In this document: piece after piece, positions 41,765 to 50,208 of the stretch
How the letters are laid out: the number at the start of each line of letters is the position of its first letter
Numbering within the stretch: position 1 is the first letter of the stretch
From: Sutcliffiella horikoshii
GTDB lineage: Bacteria; Bacillota; Bacilli; Bacillales; Bacillaceae_I
Direction of reading: 5' to 3'
Length of the DNA: 64,000 bases
NCBI RefSeq assembly: GCF_002157855.1
Contig: NZ_CP020880.1
Location: forward strand, 2,418,001 to 2,482,000
Made by a program: the position numbers and the translations under genes
Notes under the pieces: generated by a model
The model's database searches: none
Told to the model about the DNA's origin: nothing
What the model saw: the letters and a program-made list of their open reading frames with translations, nothing else

Positions 41765-41883
41765 TACTTAATTCCCTCCAGCATTGTTCTTGCAATATAT
41801 TTACACTTTTATGTACATATCCTCTATTATACAAGCCTGTAATATGGTAAGCAAACAATTTTCCATACATTCTGCATAAAAGG

Positions 41884-41907
41884 AAGGCTAAGTAAAATTA
41901 CTTAGCC
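41884..41907 (-). terminator. Terminator overlapping the aspB stop codon
   Basis: GGCTAAGTAA pairs with TTACTTAGCC, with only two unpaired bases, followed on the minus strand by TTCCTTTTATG. It includes the aspB stop codon and should reduce read-through into asnS. Confidence 0.75.
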
Positions 41908-43085
41908 GCCACCTTTGCCATATAGTTTGCAATACGTTCTACAGCACTTTCCAATAAGTCGAGACTTGTTGCATAAGAAAGACGCACATAATCATCCGCT
42001 CCAAATCCAGAACCAGGGACAAGTGCCACTTTTTCTTCTTCCAGCAAAGCTTTTACAAAACTGTCTACATCGTTAAAGCCAGCCATTTTTGCCGCTTCAA
42101 TCGCTTTAGGGAAAAGGTAGAAAGCTCCTTGTGGTTTTAGGCAATGGAAACCAGGAATTTGATTTAGTTTTTCAAAAATAATGTTTAATCTCACTTCAAA
42201 AGCTTGACGCATTACTTCAACATCATCTTGCGTTCCTTGATACGCAGCAATCGTTGCATATTGGGAGATGGATGTAGGGTTGGATGTACTATGACTTGCT
42301 AAATTCGTCATCGCGCTGATGATGGTCTGATTCCCTACAGCATATCCAATTCTCCATCCTGTCATAGAGTGAGATTTAGATACCCCGTTAATGATGACTG
42401 TTTGCTCTTTTAGTTCTGGAGAAAGTTGAGCGATAGATACGTGCTTGTTTCCATCGTATAAAAGCTTTTCATAAATTTCATCCGATACGATTAGAATATT
42501 ATGTTCTAGACATACTTTCCCTAACTCTTCTAGTTCCTCCCTCGTGTAAACCATGCCTGTTGGGTTACTTGGAGAATTCAATACGACTGCTTTTGTTTTT
42601 GGAGTAATAGTTGCTTTAAGTTGCTCAGCAGTAATCTTAAATTGATTTTCTTCCTTGCCTTCTACATAAACTGGTACTCCTTCAGCAAGTTTTACTTGTT
42701 CTGGATAGCTAACCCAATAAGGAGTAGGAATGATCACTTCGTCTCCTTCATCAAGGATAACTTGGAAAAGTGTGTAAAGAGCGTGCTTAGCACCGATGCA
42801 GACAATTACTTCGGATGGTTTGTAAGTCAATTCTTGATCTCGCTCGAGTTTATTGATAATTTCTTTTTTCAAGGCAGGAAGTCCGCCTGATGGCGTGTAT
42901 TTAGTAAATCCTTTATCCATCGCCTCTTTTGCAGCGTCCATAATATGTACTGGCGTATTGAAATCAGGTTCACCTGCTCCTAAACCAATGACATCATGAC
43001 CTGCGTCTTTAAGTTCTTTTGCTTTGGCCGTAATTTCCAAAGTTGTGGATGGTGTTAATGTTGATACCCTTTTGGCTAATTTCAT
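41898..43085 (-). CDS. aspB: Aspartate aminotransferase AspB
   Basis: A 395-residue PLP enzyme of fold type I, subgroup I-gamma. The PLP lysine lies in NGVSKSHSMTGWRIGY. NSPSNPTGMVY is the conserved substrate and cofactor loop, and the arginine of RLSYAT is near the C-terminus. It interconverts aspartate and 2-oxoglutarate with oxaloacetate and glutamate. It follows ypmB after 21 bases in the ypmA-ypmB-aspB cluster. Confidence 0.94.
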   Translation of the reverse strand: MKLAKRVSTLTPSTTLEITAKAKELKDAGHDVIGLGAGEPDFNTPVHIMDAAKEAMDKGFTKYTPSGGLPALKKEIINKLERDQELTYKPSEVIVCIGAKHALYTLFQVILDEGDEVIIPTPYWVSYPEQVKLAEGVPVYVEGKEENQFKITAEQLKATITPKTKAVVLNSPSNPTGMVYTREELEELGKVCLEHNILIVSDEIYEKLLYDGNKHVSIAQLSPELKEQTVIINGVSKSHSMTGWRIGYAVGNQTIISAMTNLASHSTSNPTSISQYATIAAYQGTQDDVEVMRQAFEVRLNIIFEKLNQIPGFHCLKPQGAFYLFPKAIEAAKMAGFNDVDSFVKALLEEEKVALVPGSGFGADDYVRLSYATSLDLLESAVERIANYMAKVAAK

Positions 43086-43106
43086 TTTTACTTCCTCCCG
43101 CTACCA

Positions 43107-43580
43107 TTAAAAGATTATTCGTTGAAAGTATTCTCCGTTTTCGAATTTCACGTAATACAGATTATATTGATCATTGCTGTCTTTAAATTTAATTTCCCAC
43201 AATGGTGTGTTTTTCTCCATCGCAAGGGAGATGGAAATAATCTCTTTCGGTTCCCTGTCTGTTTGAAGATAGTTCAAAACTTCTTCTTTTGGGATGCCGT
43301 CTTTCATCTTCATTGTATGGACGATTTCCTTGCTTTCTTTCACCCACACAACAAGCTCTTCTTTTTCGCTATCTGTTCCTTGTACGATAACATAGGAGTT
43401 TGTTCCATTGTATGCCGCTACTTCTTCCACTGATTGTAGCTCTGCCCCTTTTTGGGCAACTGCCACCCCTTTTTCAATCTCATCTTTAACTGGTGACATG
43501 GCTGTTTGATATATAGAGATAAATTGCCACAAAATGATGATGGCAATCATGATAATGCTAAAAATTACCCACTTTTTCAT
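43107..43580 (-). CDS. ypmB: Membrane-anchored PepSY-like protein YpmB
   Basis: A 157-residue protein. The N-terminal membrane anchor (WVIFSIIMIAIIILWQFI) leads to an extracellular part of about 130 residues with two PepSY-like units (EEVAAYNGTNSYVIVQGTDS and LWEIKFKDSNDQYNLYYVKF). The role is unknown; the fold suggests protease or peptide interaction. It follows ypmA and precedes aspB, as in B. subtilis. GAAGTGATGAA overlaps the start. Confidence 0.85.
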   Translation of the reverse strand: MKKWVIFSIIMIAIIILWQFISIYQTAMSPVKDEIEKGVAVAQKGAELQSVEEVAAYNGTNSYVIVQGTDSEKEELVVWVKESKEIVHTMKMKDGIPKEEVLNYLQTDREPKEIISISLAMEKNTPLWEIKFKDSNDQYNLYYVKFENGEYFQRIIF

Positions 43581-43592
43581 TTCATCACTTCT

Positions 43593-43763
43593 TTATGTAC
43601 GATATATTGTAAAAACTGCTTTTTCTTTATCTTCCTGGTCTAAAGCCAAGCCAAACATAAGGTTTTCTCGCTTTAATGTTCTGTTTAAAGTATCCACGAT
43701 TTTATACAAATCGGATGAGTTTTCCACTGTCACAGTTGACAAAACCTCAATTTTACTTTCCAT
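43593..43763 (-). CDS. ypmA: YpmA, 56-aa conserved protein
   Basis: A 56-residue protein starting at 43763 after CAGGAGGATTTTGGG. Its sequence, MESKIEVLSTVTVENSSDLY through KRENLMFGLALDQEDKEKAV to FTIYRT, is almost the same as I recall for B. subtilis YpmA. Function is unknown. It heads the ypmA-ypmB-aspB cluster. It is missed by ORF filters because of its size. Confidence 0.88.
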   Translation of the reverse strand: MESKIEVLSTVTVENSSDLYKIVDTLNRTLKRENLMFGLALDQEDKEKAVFTIYRT

Positions 43764-44001
43764 CCCAAAATCCTCCTGCGTTTAAACAATTTTTGTTACT
43801 TATACTGACCTGAATTGCTGGTTAGAATATAAGTACTGAATCACCTATAGTGTTCAAACACATTATAACAGTTTCTATTCAGTTAAGTACATTGATGTAC
43901 GTGAAAGTATAAAATTTGCTTCTATCCCACACCAACTTGATGGGTGAATCTTTCTAATATGGAAGATTCACTCCTTTTTTAGTTATGGTTTCATATACGC
44001 C

Positions 44002-44129
44002 GCAGTTGATTTCCGCAAAAGGCTTCGCTTTCCGCAGGGCGACCTTGAGCCTCCTCACAACGCTTCAGGGGTCTCAACAATGTCGCTACTCCCCCGCTGG
44101 AGTCTTCGCCTCTTGCTCCAATCTACTGC
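44002..44129 (-). repeat. Dispersed ~125-bp repeat, copy D
   Basis: Bounded by GCAGT (44002) and ACTGC (44125), next to TTGATTTCCGC and GCTCCAATCT. Internal blocks are GGCTTCGCTTTCCGC, GGGCGACCTTGAGCCTCCTC, GGGGTCTCAACAATGTCGCT and CCCCCGCTGGAGTCTTCG. It fills a third of the dinG-ypmA gap (43764-44151). The rest of that gap holds only a GTGAATCTT/AAGATTCAC hairpin at 43944-43970 of unclear orientation. Confidence 0.85.
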
Positions 44130-44151
44130 TTTAGACAAGTTTAAATTTAGA

Positions 44152-46686
44152 TTAGTTTATATTATTCATGATGGCAAAGAAGGAGTCTTTTTTTACTATG
44201 GCGTTTGGGATGTCTTGTAGAAAGGTGTTACCGTATCTTTTTTCCACCACTCGCTTGTCAAAGATAAATATCTCTTTAGGTCCTTCTGCTTCTAAAAAGC
44301 GACCTATCATTGCTTTGAATCTTAGGACTGCTATTGGTAATGATACATCTGTGAACGAATTGCGGCCCTGGCTTTCGACTGTGGCAATTTTTGCAGCCAT
44401 CACCGGTTCATCCATTGATTTAAATGGTAGTCGCATGACAACGAGTGTGTCGATCTTTTCCTCTTGAAGGTTAACTTCTTCTAAAAAACCGTTTGTAACG
44501 AACAATATGGCCTTTTCAAAATTGGAAGCCGCTTTTAGTATTTTCTGCTTTCCTCCTGACAAGCTACTTTGACTGACCACTACTGTTCCTTCTGCATTTG
44601 GCATAGATTTGATTGCTTGGTACACAGAGGTCAACATCTCAAGGGAAGAAAAGGTAACAAGTATTCTGCCGCCTCTATCTTCCAAAAGCTCTAAAAGTTG
44701 CATGGCAGCGATCTCGTTGAATGCTTCATTTTTTCCTCTTGTAATTGCCGGCATGTCTGTCGGAATAAATACGCCGGGGTAATTCGTTTCTTTATTTTCA
44801 ACAGTTATGGTCTTTGGATAGAAGTCTGTAAGTCCTAACTCCTCAAGCATATAATCAAAATTCTTGTCCACACTTAACGCTGGTGAAATAAACAGTATAC
44901 TGCTTTTTTGCTGATAGAACTTTTCAGCAAGACTATGGGAAACATCAAGTGGCTGCTCATAGATGGTAACCGAATTCTTTGCCCCTTTTGTATGGACATC
45001 AAACCATGTCAATCCATGTTTCTCAACACTGAATAATAGGGCGTGAAAAGTGTCCCTCATTTGCTTCAATGCTGTCGACTCGGCTTCTTTCTCCAATGAT
45101 AACAACACTTCAGTCAATTTCATATAAAGCCTTTGGGCAGCTTCTAGAACTGCATACCACCCTGGTGATTTTTCCTTTAACACATCAAATCTGTATATTA
45201 CCCTTGATTGACCTTTCTTTGTTCTCAAAAGGGAGTAGCTTCGTATCAACCGGAAAGCCTCGTCCAGCTCTTCTTTTGCCTGTTGGACAACTGTTGTTTC
45301 CTTTAGTCTCGATAAGGCAAAATATAAATCCAGATAGCTGATTTCTTTCCCAAGGAACCTGCTTACACTTTGTTGAAACAGACTGGCATCTTCTACAAGA
45401 AAATGTTCTAGTTGCATAAATGCTTCAGGACTCCAAATTTCTTTTGCAAGAAACATGTGATTAGTAAAGATGATGGAGGCACGTTTTACCCTATTCTTTG
45501 CTCTTGAATAAAAACAAAGATCATCCTGTGACTCGCCTGTGGATTCTCCGTAAGAACAGTTAATGGAGTCCCAAAGCAATTTCCCCCCAGAAGATAGGGA
45601 AAGCTCTTCCATATCTCCTGTTTCGGTTTCTGTTAACCAAACGAGAATTTGCGCCTTTGTTAAAACAGCATCATAGTTATCATCCGCTTCTGCTAGCACT
45701 GACACTAATCTTGACAAGCTTAGATAGTAATACTTCCCTTTTATTTCTGATAGGAGAAATGCTGCTTGTTTATTTAGAAGTAGAACTTGCTTTTCGAGCT
45801 CCCGTTTTGATTCTTTCGATGCAGAACTGACTACTACCTGTTTATTGTTCTCAAGAGCAAAAGCTAATGCACCAAGTGTATGCATTTTTTGGGAAGTTGT
45901 AATTTCCAGTAAGCCGTGTTGCCTCGCATCTAGAAGGGCAGTTAATTCTTTATCAAAGTGATTTAACAAACCCTTTACTTCGGTTAGCATCTCACTTTTG
46001 GCTTTTCCAAGTACTTCTATAGATTCTAACGGAACTTTTCTAACAGCTAGCTTTTCATCGTAAAGAACATGGTTAAGAGAAGAGGACACTCCCTTTTCTT
46101 GAAACAAGAGGTGAATATCACTCTTCATCGTATGTAAGAATGTATGTAACTGATTGATGGTAATGGAAGGAAGAGTCTTGATCTTCTCCAAAAGTTTCAG
46201 AAAAATGATAGCTGTAGCTTCCGCATCACTGTCTGCTCTATGTGGATTATCATGGTTCAATTCATAAAAAACCGATAAATCCGTTAGTTTATAGCTCTTC
46301 TGGGTAGGTAGTAAAATTCTTGCAAGTTCCACTGTATCAAATGTATTCCCTGAAAAAGTTGGATGACCGCTTGTTTTCAGTTCATGTTGTAAAAAAGAAA
46401 GGTCAAAAGGTACATTGTGAGCCACTAATGATGATCCTTTTAGCATCTCACATAGCATAGGAGCAATTTGTGCAAATGTTGGTGCCCGACCGACCATATC
46501 CTGATTAATATTGGTTAGTTGTTCAATAAAAGGCGGAATGGTACATTGAGGGTTTACAAAACTTGCAAAGCGCTCGACTATTTCACCATCTTCTATTAAA
46601 ACAGCGCCAACTTGTATTATTTTGTCATTTTTCTTGGGAGTATTCCCTGTCGTTTCCAAGTCAAGAACGACAAATCGCTGTTTCAT
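44152..46686 (-). CDS. dinG: DinG-family protein: active exonuclease, degenerate helicase
   Basis: An 844-residue protein. The N-terminal DnaQ-like 3'-5' exonuclease is intact: VLDLETTGN (D9, E11), AHNVPFDLSFL and HRADSDAEATA. The XPD-like helicase part is degraded. At ~258-270, where GTGKT is expected, the sequence reads EITTSQKMHTLG. The DEAH box region reads FLVEDASLF near 430. Motif VI reads KAMIGRFLEAEG instead of QGxGRxIR. B. subtilis DinG is longer (about 930) and keeps GIGKT. Loss of ATPase with retention of nuclease is known for S. aureus DinG. Here this is inferred from motifs. Confidence 0.88.
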   Translation of the reverse strand: MKQRFVVLDLETTGNTPKKNDKIIQVGAVLIEDGEIVERFASFVNPQCTIPPFIEQLTNINQDMVGRAPTFAQIAPMLCEMLKGSSLVAHNVPFDLSFLQHELKTSGHPTFSGNTFDTVELARILLPTQKSYKLTDLSVFYELNHDNPHRADSDAEATAIIFLKLLEKIKTLPSITINQLHTFLHTMKSDIHLLFQEKGVSSSLNHVLYDEKLAVRKVPLESIEVLGKAKSEMLTEVKGLLNHFDKELTALLDARQHGLLEITTSQKMHTLGALAFALENNKQVVVSSASKESKRELEKQVLLLNKQAAFLLSEIKGKYYYLSLSRLVSVLAEADDNYDAVLTKAQILVWLTETETGDMEELSLSSGGKLLWDSINCSYGESTGESQDDLCFYSRAKNRVKRASIIFTNHMFLAKEIWSPEAFMQLEHFLVEDASLFQQSVSRFLGKEISYLDLYFALSRLKETTVVQQAKEELDEAFRLIRSYSLLRTKKGQSRVIYRFDVLKEKSPGWYAVLEAAQRLYMKLTEVLLSLEKEAESTALKQMRDTFHALLFSVEKHGLTWFDVHTKGAKNSVTIYEQPLDVSHSLAEKFYQQKSSILFISPALSVDKNFDYMLEELGLTDFYPKTITVENKETNYPGVFIPTDMPAITRGKNEAFNEIAAMQLLELLEDRGGRILVTFSSLEMLTSVYQAIKSMPNAEGTVVVSQSSLSGGKQKILKAASNFEKAILFVTNGFLEEVNLQEEKIDTLVVMRLPFKSMDEPVMAAKIATVESQGRNSFTDVSLPIAVLRFKAMIGRFLEAEGPKEIFIFDKRVVEKRYGNTFLQDIPNAIVKKDSFFAIMNNIN

Positions 46687-46784
46687 TTTTTAATCCACCT
46701 CATTACATCTGTTCAACATATATAAAAGGTACCATAGAGATCATCTGAAAAAAATATGTATTTTTATTTTTCCCATGTTTAAAT

Positions 46785-46811
46785 AGAAAAACCCCCTGTT
46801 TTGAGGGGGAT
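46785..46811 (-). terminator. Intrinsic terminator of panD
   Basis: CCCCCT pairs with AGGGGG around GTTTTG and is followed on the minus strand by GGTTTTTCTATT. Confidence 0.85.
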
Positions 46812-46823
46812 ATCTATATATCA

Positions 46824-46854
46824 GTTGATTTTCGTGCCTTCCACTGCAATCAAC
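46824..46854 (-). repeat. 31-bp remnant of the dispersed repeat
   Basis: On the minus strand, GTTGATTGCAGTGGAAGGC (the left 19 bases of copies A and B) joins directly to ACGAAAATCAAC (a right end). Only the two ends remain. It looks like an internal-deletion derivative between panD and its terminator. Confidence 0.75.
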
Positions 46855-46870
46855 AGGTTGTTGCATTTAT

Positions 46871-47257
46871 TTATAACATTACGGTCGCGGCTGGTTCTGT
46901 GCCCAGCATTTCTATGATTTCGTTGTATTCGTTCATGACCGCGACTTTCGGTTGATGGTCTTTAACTTTTTCCTCCGCCATCATTGCATAGGATATGACG
47001 ATGATGACATCTCCTTCTTGCACGAGTCTTGCGGCCGCACCGTTTAGGCAAAAGTCTTTTCCGCCTCTTTTACCAGGTATAATATATGTTTCAAACCGGG
47101 CGCCGTTATTATTGTTTACAATTTGTACTTTTTCGTTTGCAGCCATACCTACTGCATCGAGAATGTCCTCGTCAATGGTAATACTGCCTACATAATTCAA
47201 ATTAGATTCTGTTACCCTAGCTCGATGTATTTTTGCATTCATTAGTGTACGAAACAA
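46871..47257 (-). CDS. panD: Aspartate 1-decarboxylase
   Basis: A 128-residue pyruvoyl enzyme making beta-alanine for pantothenate. The self-cleavage site is the G24-S25 pair in NYVGSITID, giving the pyruvoyl alpha chain. The [15 protein letters not shown] and [12 protein letters not shown] segments are typical. It starts three bases after the panC stop and ends the panB-panC-panD operon. The length is normal. Confidence 0.96.
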   Translation of the reverse strand: MFRTLMNAKIHRARVTESNLNYVGSITIDEDILDAVGMAANEKVQIVNNNNGARFETYIIPGKRGGKDFCLNGAAARLVQEGDVIIVISYAMMAEEKVKDHQPKVAVMNEYNEIIEMLGTEPAATVML

Positions 47258-47260
47258 TTT

Positions 47261-48121
47261 CTATTCCCCCTTAGAGTATGAAAAAACAATGTTGTCTATC
47301 AGCCTTGCCTTTGAAAATTTAACTGCTATAGCAATAATGATGCTCTCTTCTTCCTTTACCTTCTTCAGTTCTTGAAGGGTAGGGTATGCGTAGATCTCCA
47401 CATATTCCGCTTTGTATCCTGTATGAAGGAGAATATATTCCTCCATTTCTTGTTTTACGGTGTGTACTTCCATTCCCACTTCCAACTGTAACTTACCGAG
47501 TGCAAGTGCTTTAAATAGGTATGGAGCTTTTGTTCTCTCCTCTTGGTTTAAATACACATTACGGGAGCTTTTGGCAAGGCCGTCTTCTTCCCGGACTGTC
47601 CCCACTCTGACCAAGTCAATAGGTAGATGATAATCATTTATTAAACCATCAATCACTGCAACTTGTTGTGCATCTTTCATGCCGAAATATGCTGTATCTG
47701 GTGTGACAATCTGGAACAGTTTCATGACTACGGTCGCTACTCCGTCAAAGTGACCTGGACGATGTTTACCGCAAAGTACGTCCACTCGCTGTTCCACTTT
47801 TATAATGGTTGTTCGATTTTCTTGATACATCTCTTCTACTGTAGGGTAAAAAAGATAATCCACTCCACGTAATGCTGCAATCTCTTCATCTCGTTCAAAA
47901 TCACGTGGATAGGCGTCTAAATCTTCATTAGGTCCAAATTGCAAAGGATTTACAAAAATACTTAACACGACGATGTCATTGTTTTCGCGAGCTTCTTTTA
48001 GTAGAGTCTGATGTCCTTCATGAAGATAACCCATCGTCGGAACGAAACCGACCTTTTTACCTTGTTGTTTTTCTATTTTCATGACACGTTGCATGTCAGA
48101 TATTTGTTTAATGATTTTCAC
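47261..48121 (-). CDS. panC: Pantothenate synthetase
   Basis: A 286-residue ligase joining pantoate and beta-alanine with ATP. PTMGYLHEGHQTLL holds the HxGH nucleotide-binding motif, and GLAKSSRNVYLN holds the KMSKS-like lysine region. FGMKDAQQVAVI lies between them. It follows panB after five bases and precedes panD by three, so the three are translated from one mRNA. Confidence 0.96.
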   Translation of the reverse strand: MKIIKQISDMQRVMKIEKQQGKKVGFVPTMGYLHEGHQTLLKEARENNDIVVLSIFVNPLQFGPNEDLDAYPRDFERDEEIAALRGVDYLFYPTVEEMYQENRTTIIKVEQRVDVLCGKHRPGHFDGVATVVMKLFQIVTPDTAYFGMKDAQQVAVIDGLINDYHLPIDLVRVGTVREEDGLAKSSRNVYLNQEERTKAPYLFKALALGKLQLEVGMEVHTVKQEMEEYILLHTGYKAEYVEIYAYPTLQELKKVKEEESIIIAIAVKFSKARLIDNIVFSYSKGE

Positions 48122-48126
48122 GGTTG

Positions 48127-48957
48127 TTATCCCCCATATAATCGATGCAGCGTTTCCTCTTTCATCGTAAAACTATGTTCCGGTTTAGGAAAAATGTTTT
48201 CTTTCACCTCATGAACATACTGTTGCAGACCATCTTTCATTAGCACTTGCGAATCCACATACGATTGCACAAACTTTGGAACCCGGTCTACTCCGTATTT
48301 CACGACATCGTGGTAAACAAGTACCTGTCCGTCAACATCAATTCCTGCACCTATCCCAATCACGGGAATGCTAAGTTGAGCTGCTATATCCTTGGCTAGT
48401 TGCATTGGCACACACTCTAATACTAGTGCCATTGCCCCTGCCTCTTCAGCTGTTCTTGCATCTTGGATCATTTTTTTGGCACTTTCCACATCTTTCCCTT
48501 GCACTTTGTAGCCGCCAAGGACACCCACTGATTGCGGTGTCAGTCCAAGATGCGCAACCACTGGTATTCCGGCGCTTGTCAAAGAGGAAATAACATGGAA
48601 CACTTCCCCGCCACCTTCTACTTTCAGCGCATGTGCCCCTGACTCCTGAACAATCCTTTTGGCATTCGTAAGCGTGTTTTCCATGGAAAGATGATAGGAC
48701 ATGAAAGGCATATCTGTTACGACAAATGTTGAAGGTGCTCCGCGTTTTACAGCTTTTGTATGGTGAATCATATCATCCACTGTTACAGGTACCGTAGATT
48801 CGTACCCAAGGACTACCATGCCAAGGGAATCTCCCACAAGGATCATGTCGACTCCCGCTTCTTCTGCAAGCTTGGCAGAAGGGTAGTCGTATGCCGTTAA
48901 CATGGCGATTTTCTCCTTGTTTTTTTTCATTTTTAGAAAGTCCGATGTAGTTTTCAT
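48127..48957 (-). CDS. panB: Ketopantoate hydroxymethyltransferase
   Basis: A 276-residue TIM-barrel enzyme that forms ketopantoate from 2-oxoisovalerate and methylene-tetrahydrofolate. [15 protein letters not shown] holds the metal-binding Asp, KVEGGGEVF and [12 protein letters not shown] follow, and [17 protein letters not shown] carries the catalytic Glu-equivalent region. It is the first gene of panBCD. GGAGGACGGAAA precedes the ATG, and a structured leader of about 230 bases lies upstream. Confidence 0.96.
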   Translation of the reverse strand: MKTTSDFLKMKKNKEKIAMLTAYDYPSAKLAEEAGVDMILVGDSLGMVVLGYESTVPVTVDDMIHHTKAVKRGAPSTFVVTDMPFMSYHLSMENTLTNAKRIVQESGAHALKVEGGGEVFHVISSLTSAGIPVVAHLGLTPQSVGVLGGYKVQGKDVESAKKMIQDARTAEEAGAMALVLECVPMQLAKDIAAQLSIPVIGIGAGIDVDGQVLVYHDVVKYGVDRVPKFVQSYVDSQVLMKDGLQQYVHEVKENIFPKPEHSFTMKEETLHRLYGG

Positions 48958-48994
48958 TTTCCGTCCTCCTTTTTAATAAGGAGAGGAAAAGAAC

Positions 48995-49030
48995 CGAAAA
49001 AAATCCCTCTTTTGCGCATGCGAAAGAAGG
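48995..49030 (-). terminator. Terminator-like hairpin in the panB leader
   Basis: On the minus strand, CCTTCTTTCGC-ATG-CGCAAAAGAGG is followed by GATTTTTTTC. It lies only ~40 bases before the panB start, too close for a new promoter after it, so it may be an attenuator rather than the birA terminator. Confidence 0.65.
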
Positions 49031-49069
49031 ATGTAGTGGATAGCTCAAAAAATCATTCAGTTCAATCCC

Positions 49070-49171
49070 TCTGTCCCAGTCCTTTGGATCAAGGCAGATA
49101 TTTGGTTGGTTGTATATATAACTAGAAAAATATGTTGTCAGGTGCAGTTCATTTATAGATACTGCCCAACA
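49070..49171 (-). promoter_or_regulatory. Candidate pan-motif leader RNA (tandem bulged hairpins)
   Basis: Two hairpins are visible on the minus strand. The first (49133-49171) pairs TGTTG-GG-GCAGT with ACTGC-A-CC-TGA-CAACA, with bulged A and TGA. The second (49070-49098) pairs TCTG-CC with GG-GA-CAGA, also with a bulged GA. A TATAAT lies about 15 bases upstream of the first hairpin (49176-49181). Tandem stems with bulged A residues before panB fit what I recall of the pan RNA motif in Firmicutes. This was not tested by alignment. Confidence 0.5.
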
Positions 49172-49209
49172 CCACTATTATAGTGTATGTGATGAAAGAA
49201 TGCCATCAT

Positions 49210-50208
49210 TTAATCGCTTCCAATTTGTATATCCGCTGAGTGTATATAGTGGACTACTTCTTGGTCATCTTCAAGCATTAACACACCGTCTTCTGTTATG
49301 CCTTTTGCTTTCCCTTCGAGGGTTCCTGTAATTGTTCGGGCAATGATTCTTTTCCCTATACTGATAGCATAAGATTCCCACAGTAACTTTATCGGATAAA
49401 AACCATGCTGCAAATACTTTTGATACAAGTTTTCAAATTTCATGAGGATGGTTTGGATCAGCTCTGCTCGATTGACCTTTTCCCCTAGTTCGATGGACAA
49501 GGATGTTGCAATGGAATGAAGCTCTTCCGGGAATTGTTCCAAAGATTGATTCACATTTATCCCCATGCCGATAATGACAGAATTGATCTTATCTGCTTCT
49601 GCCTGCATCTCCGTCAGGATACCGACTGTCTTCTTTTTATTGATCAAAATATCATTAGGCCATTTAATATCCGGACGTAAACCGGTGACTTCTTCAATAG
49701 CCTGAGTGATGGCAACTGCTGTCAATAAAGTAAGTTGAGGTGCTTTAGCAGGTGGCAGGTTCGGACGCAAGATCAGACTCATCCAAACACCGGTATATTT
49801 CGGAGAGTACCATGCTCTGCTTAGCCTTCCTCTTCCAGATGTCTGTTCCTCTGCCACCACCAAAGTTCCTTCAGGTACACCATCATAGGCTAGTTGGTGG
49901 GCAATTTTTTGAGTAGAGGTAACGGAATCTTCAAAATGAATTTTCCGGCCAAGCGTTTCTGTTTTTAACCCTAGAGAGATTTCATTATGAGATATTTTAT
50001 CGGGAATGGTCTTAATCCGGTATCCTTTTCTTCTTACCGCCTCAAGCTCATAGCCTTCCTGCCTCAAGTCTTCGATATGCTTCCAAACGGCTGTCCTTGA
50101 GCACCCTAACTCTTCGCTTATCTTTTGGCCAGAAAGGAAATCACCTTCAATTTCGGTGAACATTTTCAATAATCTCGATCGTATTTCTGTAGCCAATTGT
50201 ACACCCAC
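49210..50208 (-). CDS. birA: Biotin protein ligase / biotin repressor BirA
   Basis: A 332-residue class II ligase. The N-terminal winged helix (ISEELGCSRTAVWKHIEDLR) binds DNA. The catalytic core contains the biotinyl-AMP loop TSGRGRLSRAWYSP and the KWPNDILINKKKTVGIL motif. It biotinylates carboxylases and represses biotin genes. The start given is GTG, 43 bases inside the cca 3' end. A TTG four codons later is an alternative, since AAGGAG lies just before. The overlap implies translational coupling with cca. Confidence 0.93.
   Translation of the reverse strand: MGVQLATEIRSRLLKMFTEIEGDFLSGQKISEELGCSRTAVWKHIEDLRQEGYELEAVRRKGYRIKTIPDKISHNEISLGLKTETLGRKIHFEDSVTSTQKIAHQLAYDGVPEGTLVVAEEQTSGRGRLSRAWYSPKYTGVWMSLILRPNLPPAKAPQLTLLTAVAITQAIEEVTGLRPDIKWPNDILINKKKTVGILTEMQAEADKINSVIIGMGINVNQSLEQFPEELHSIATSLSIELGEKVNRAELIQTILMKFENLYQKYLQHGFYPIKLLWESYAISIGKRIIARTITGTLEGKAKGITEDGVLMLEDDQEVVHYIHSADIQIGSD

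Noticed and set aside
41765-41897. T-box riboswitch before asnS
   Set aside because: The 130-base upstream region has no T-box sequence and no terminator/antiterminator pair.
43944-43980. Terminator for dinG at the GTGAATCTT/AAGATTCAC hairpin
   Set aside because: The T tract is on the plus strand, where no gene ends, so orientation does not fit dinG.
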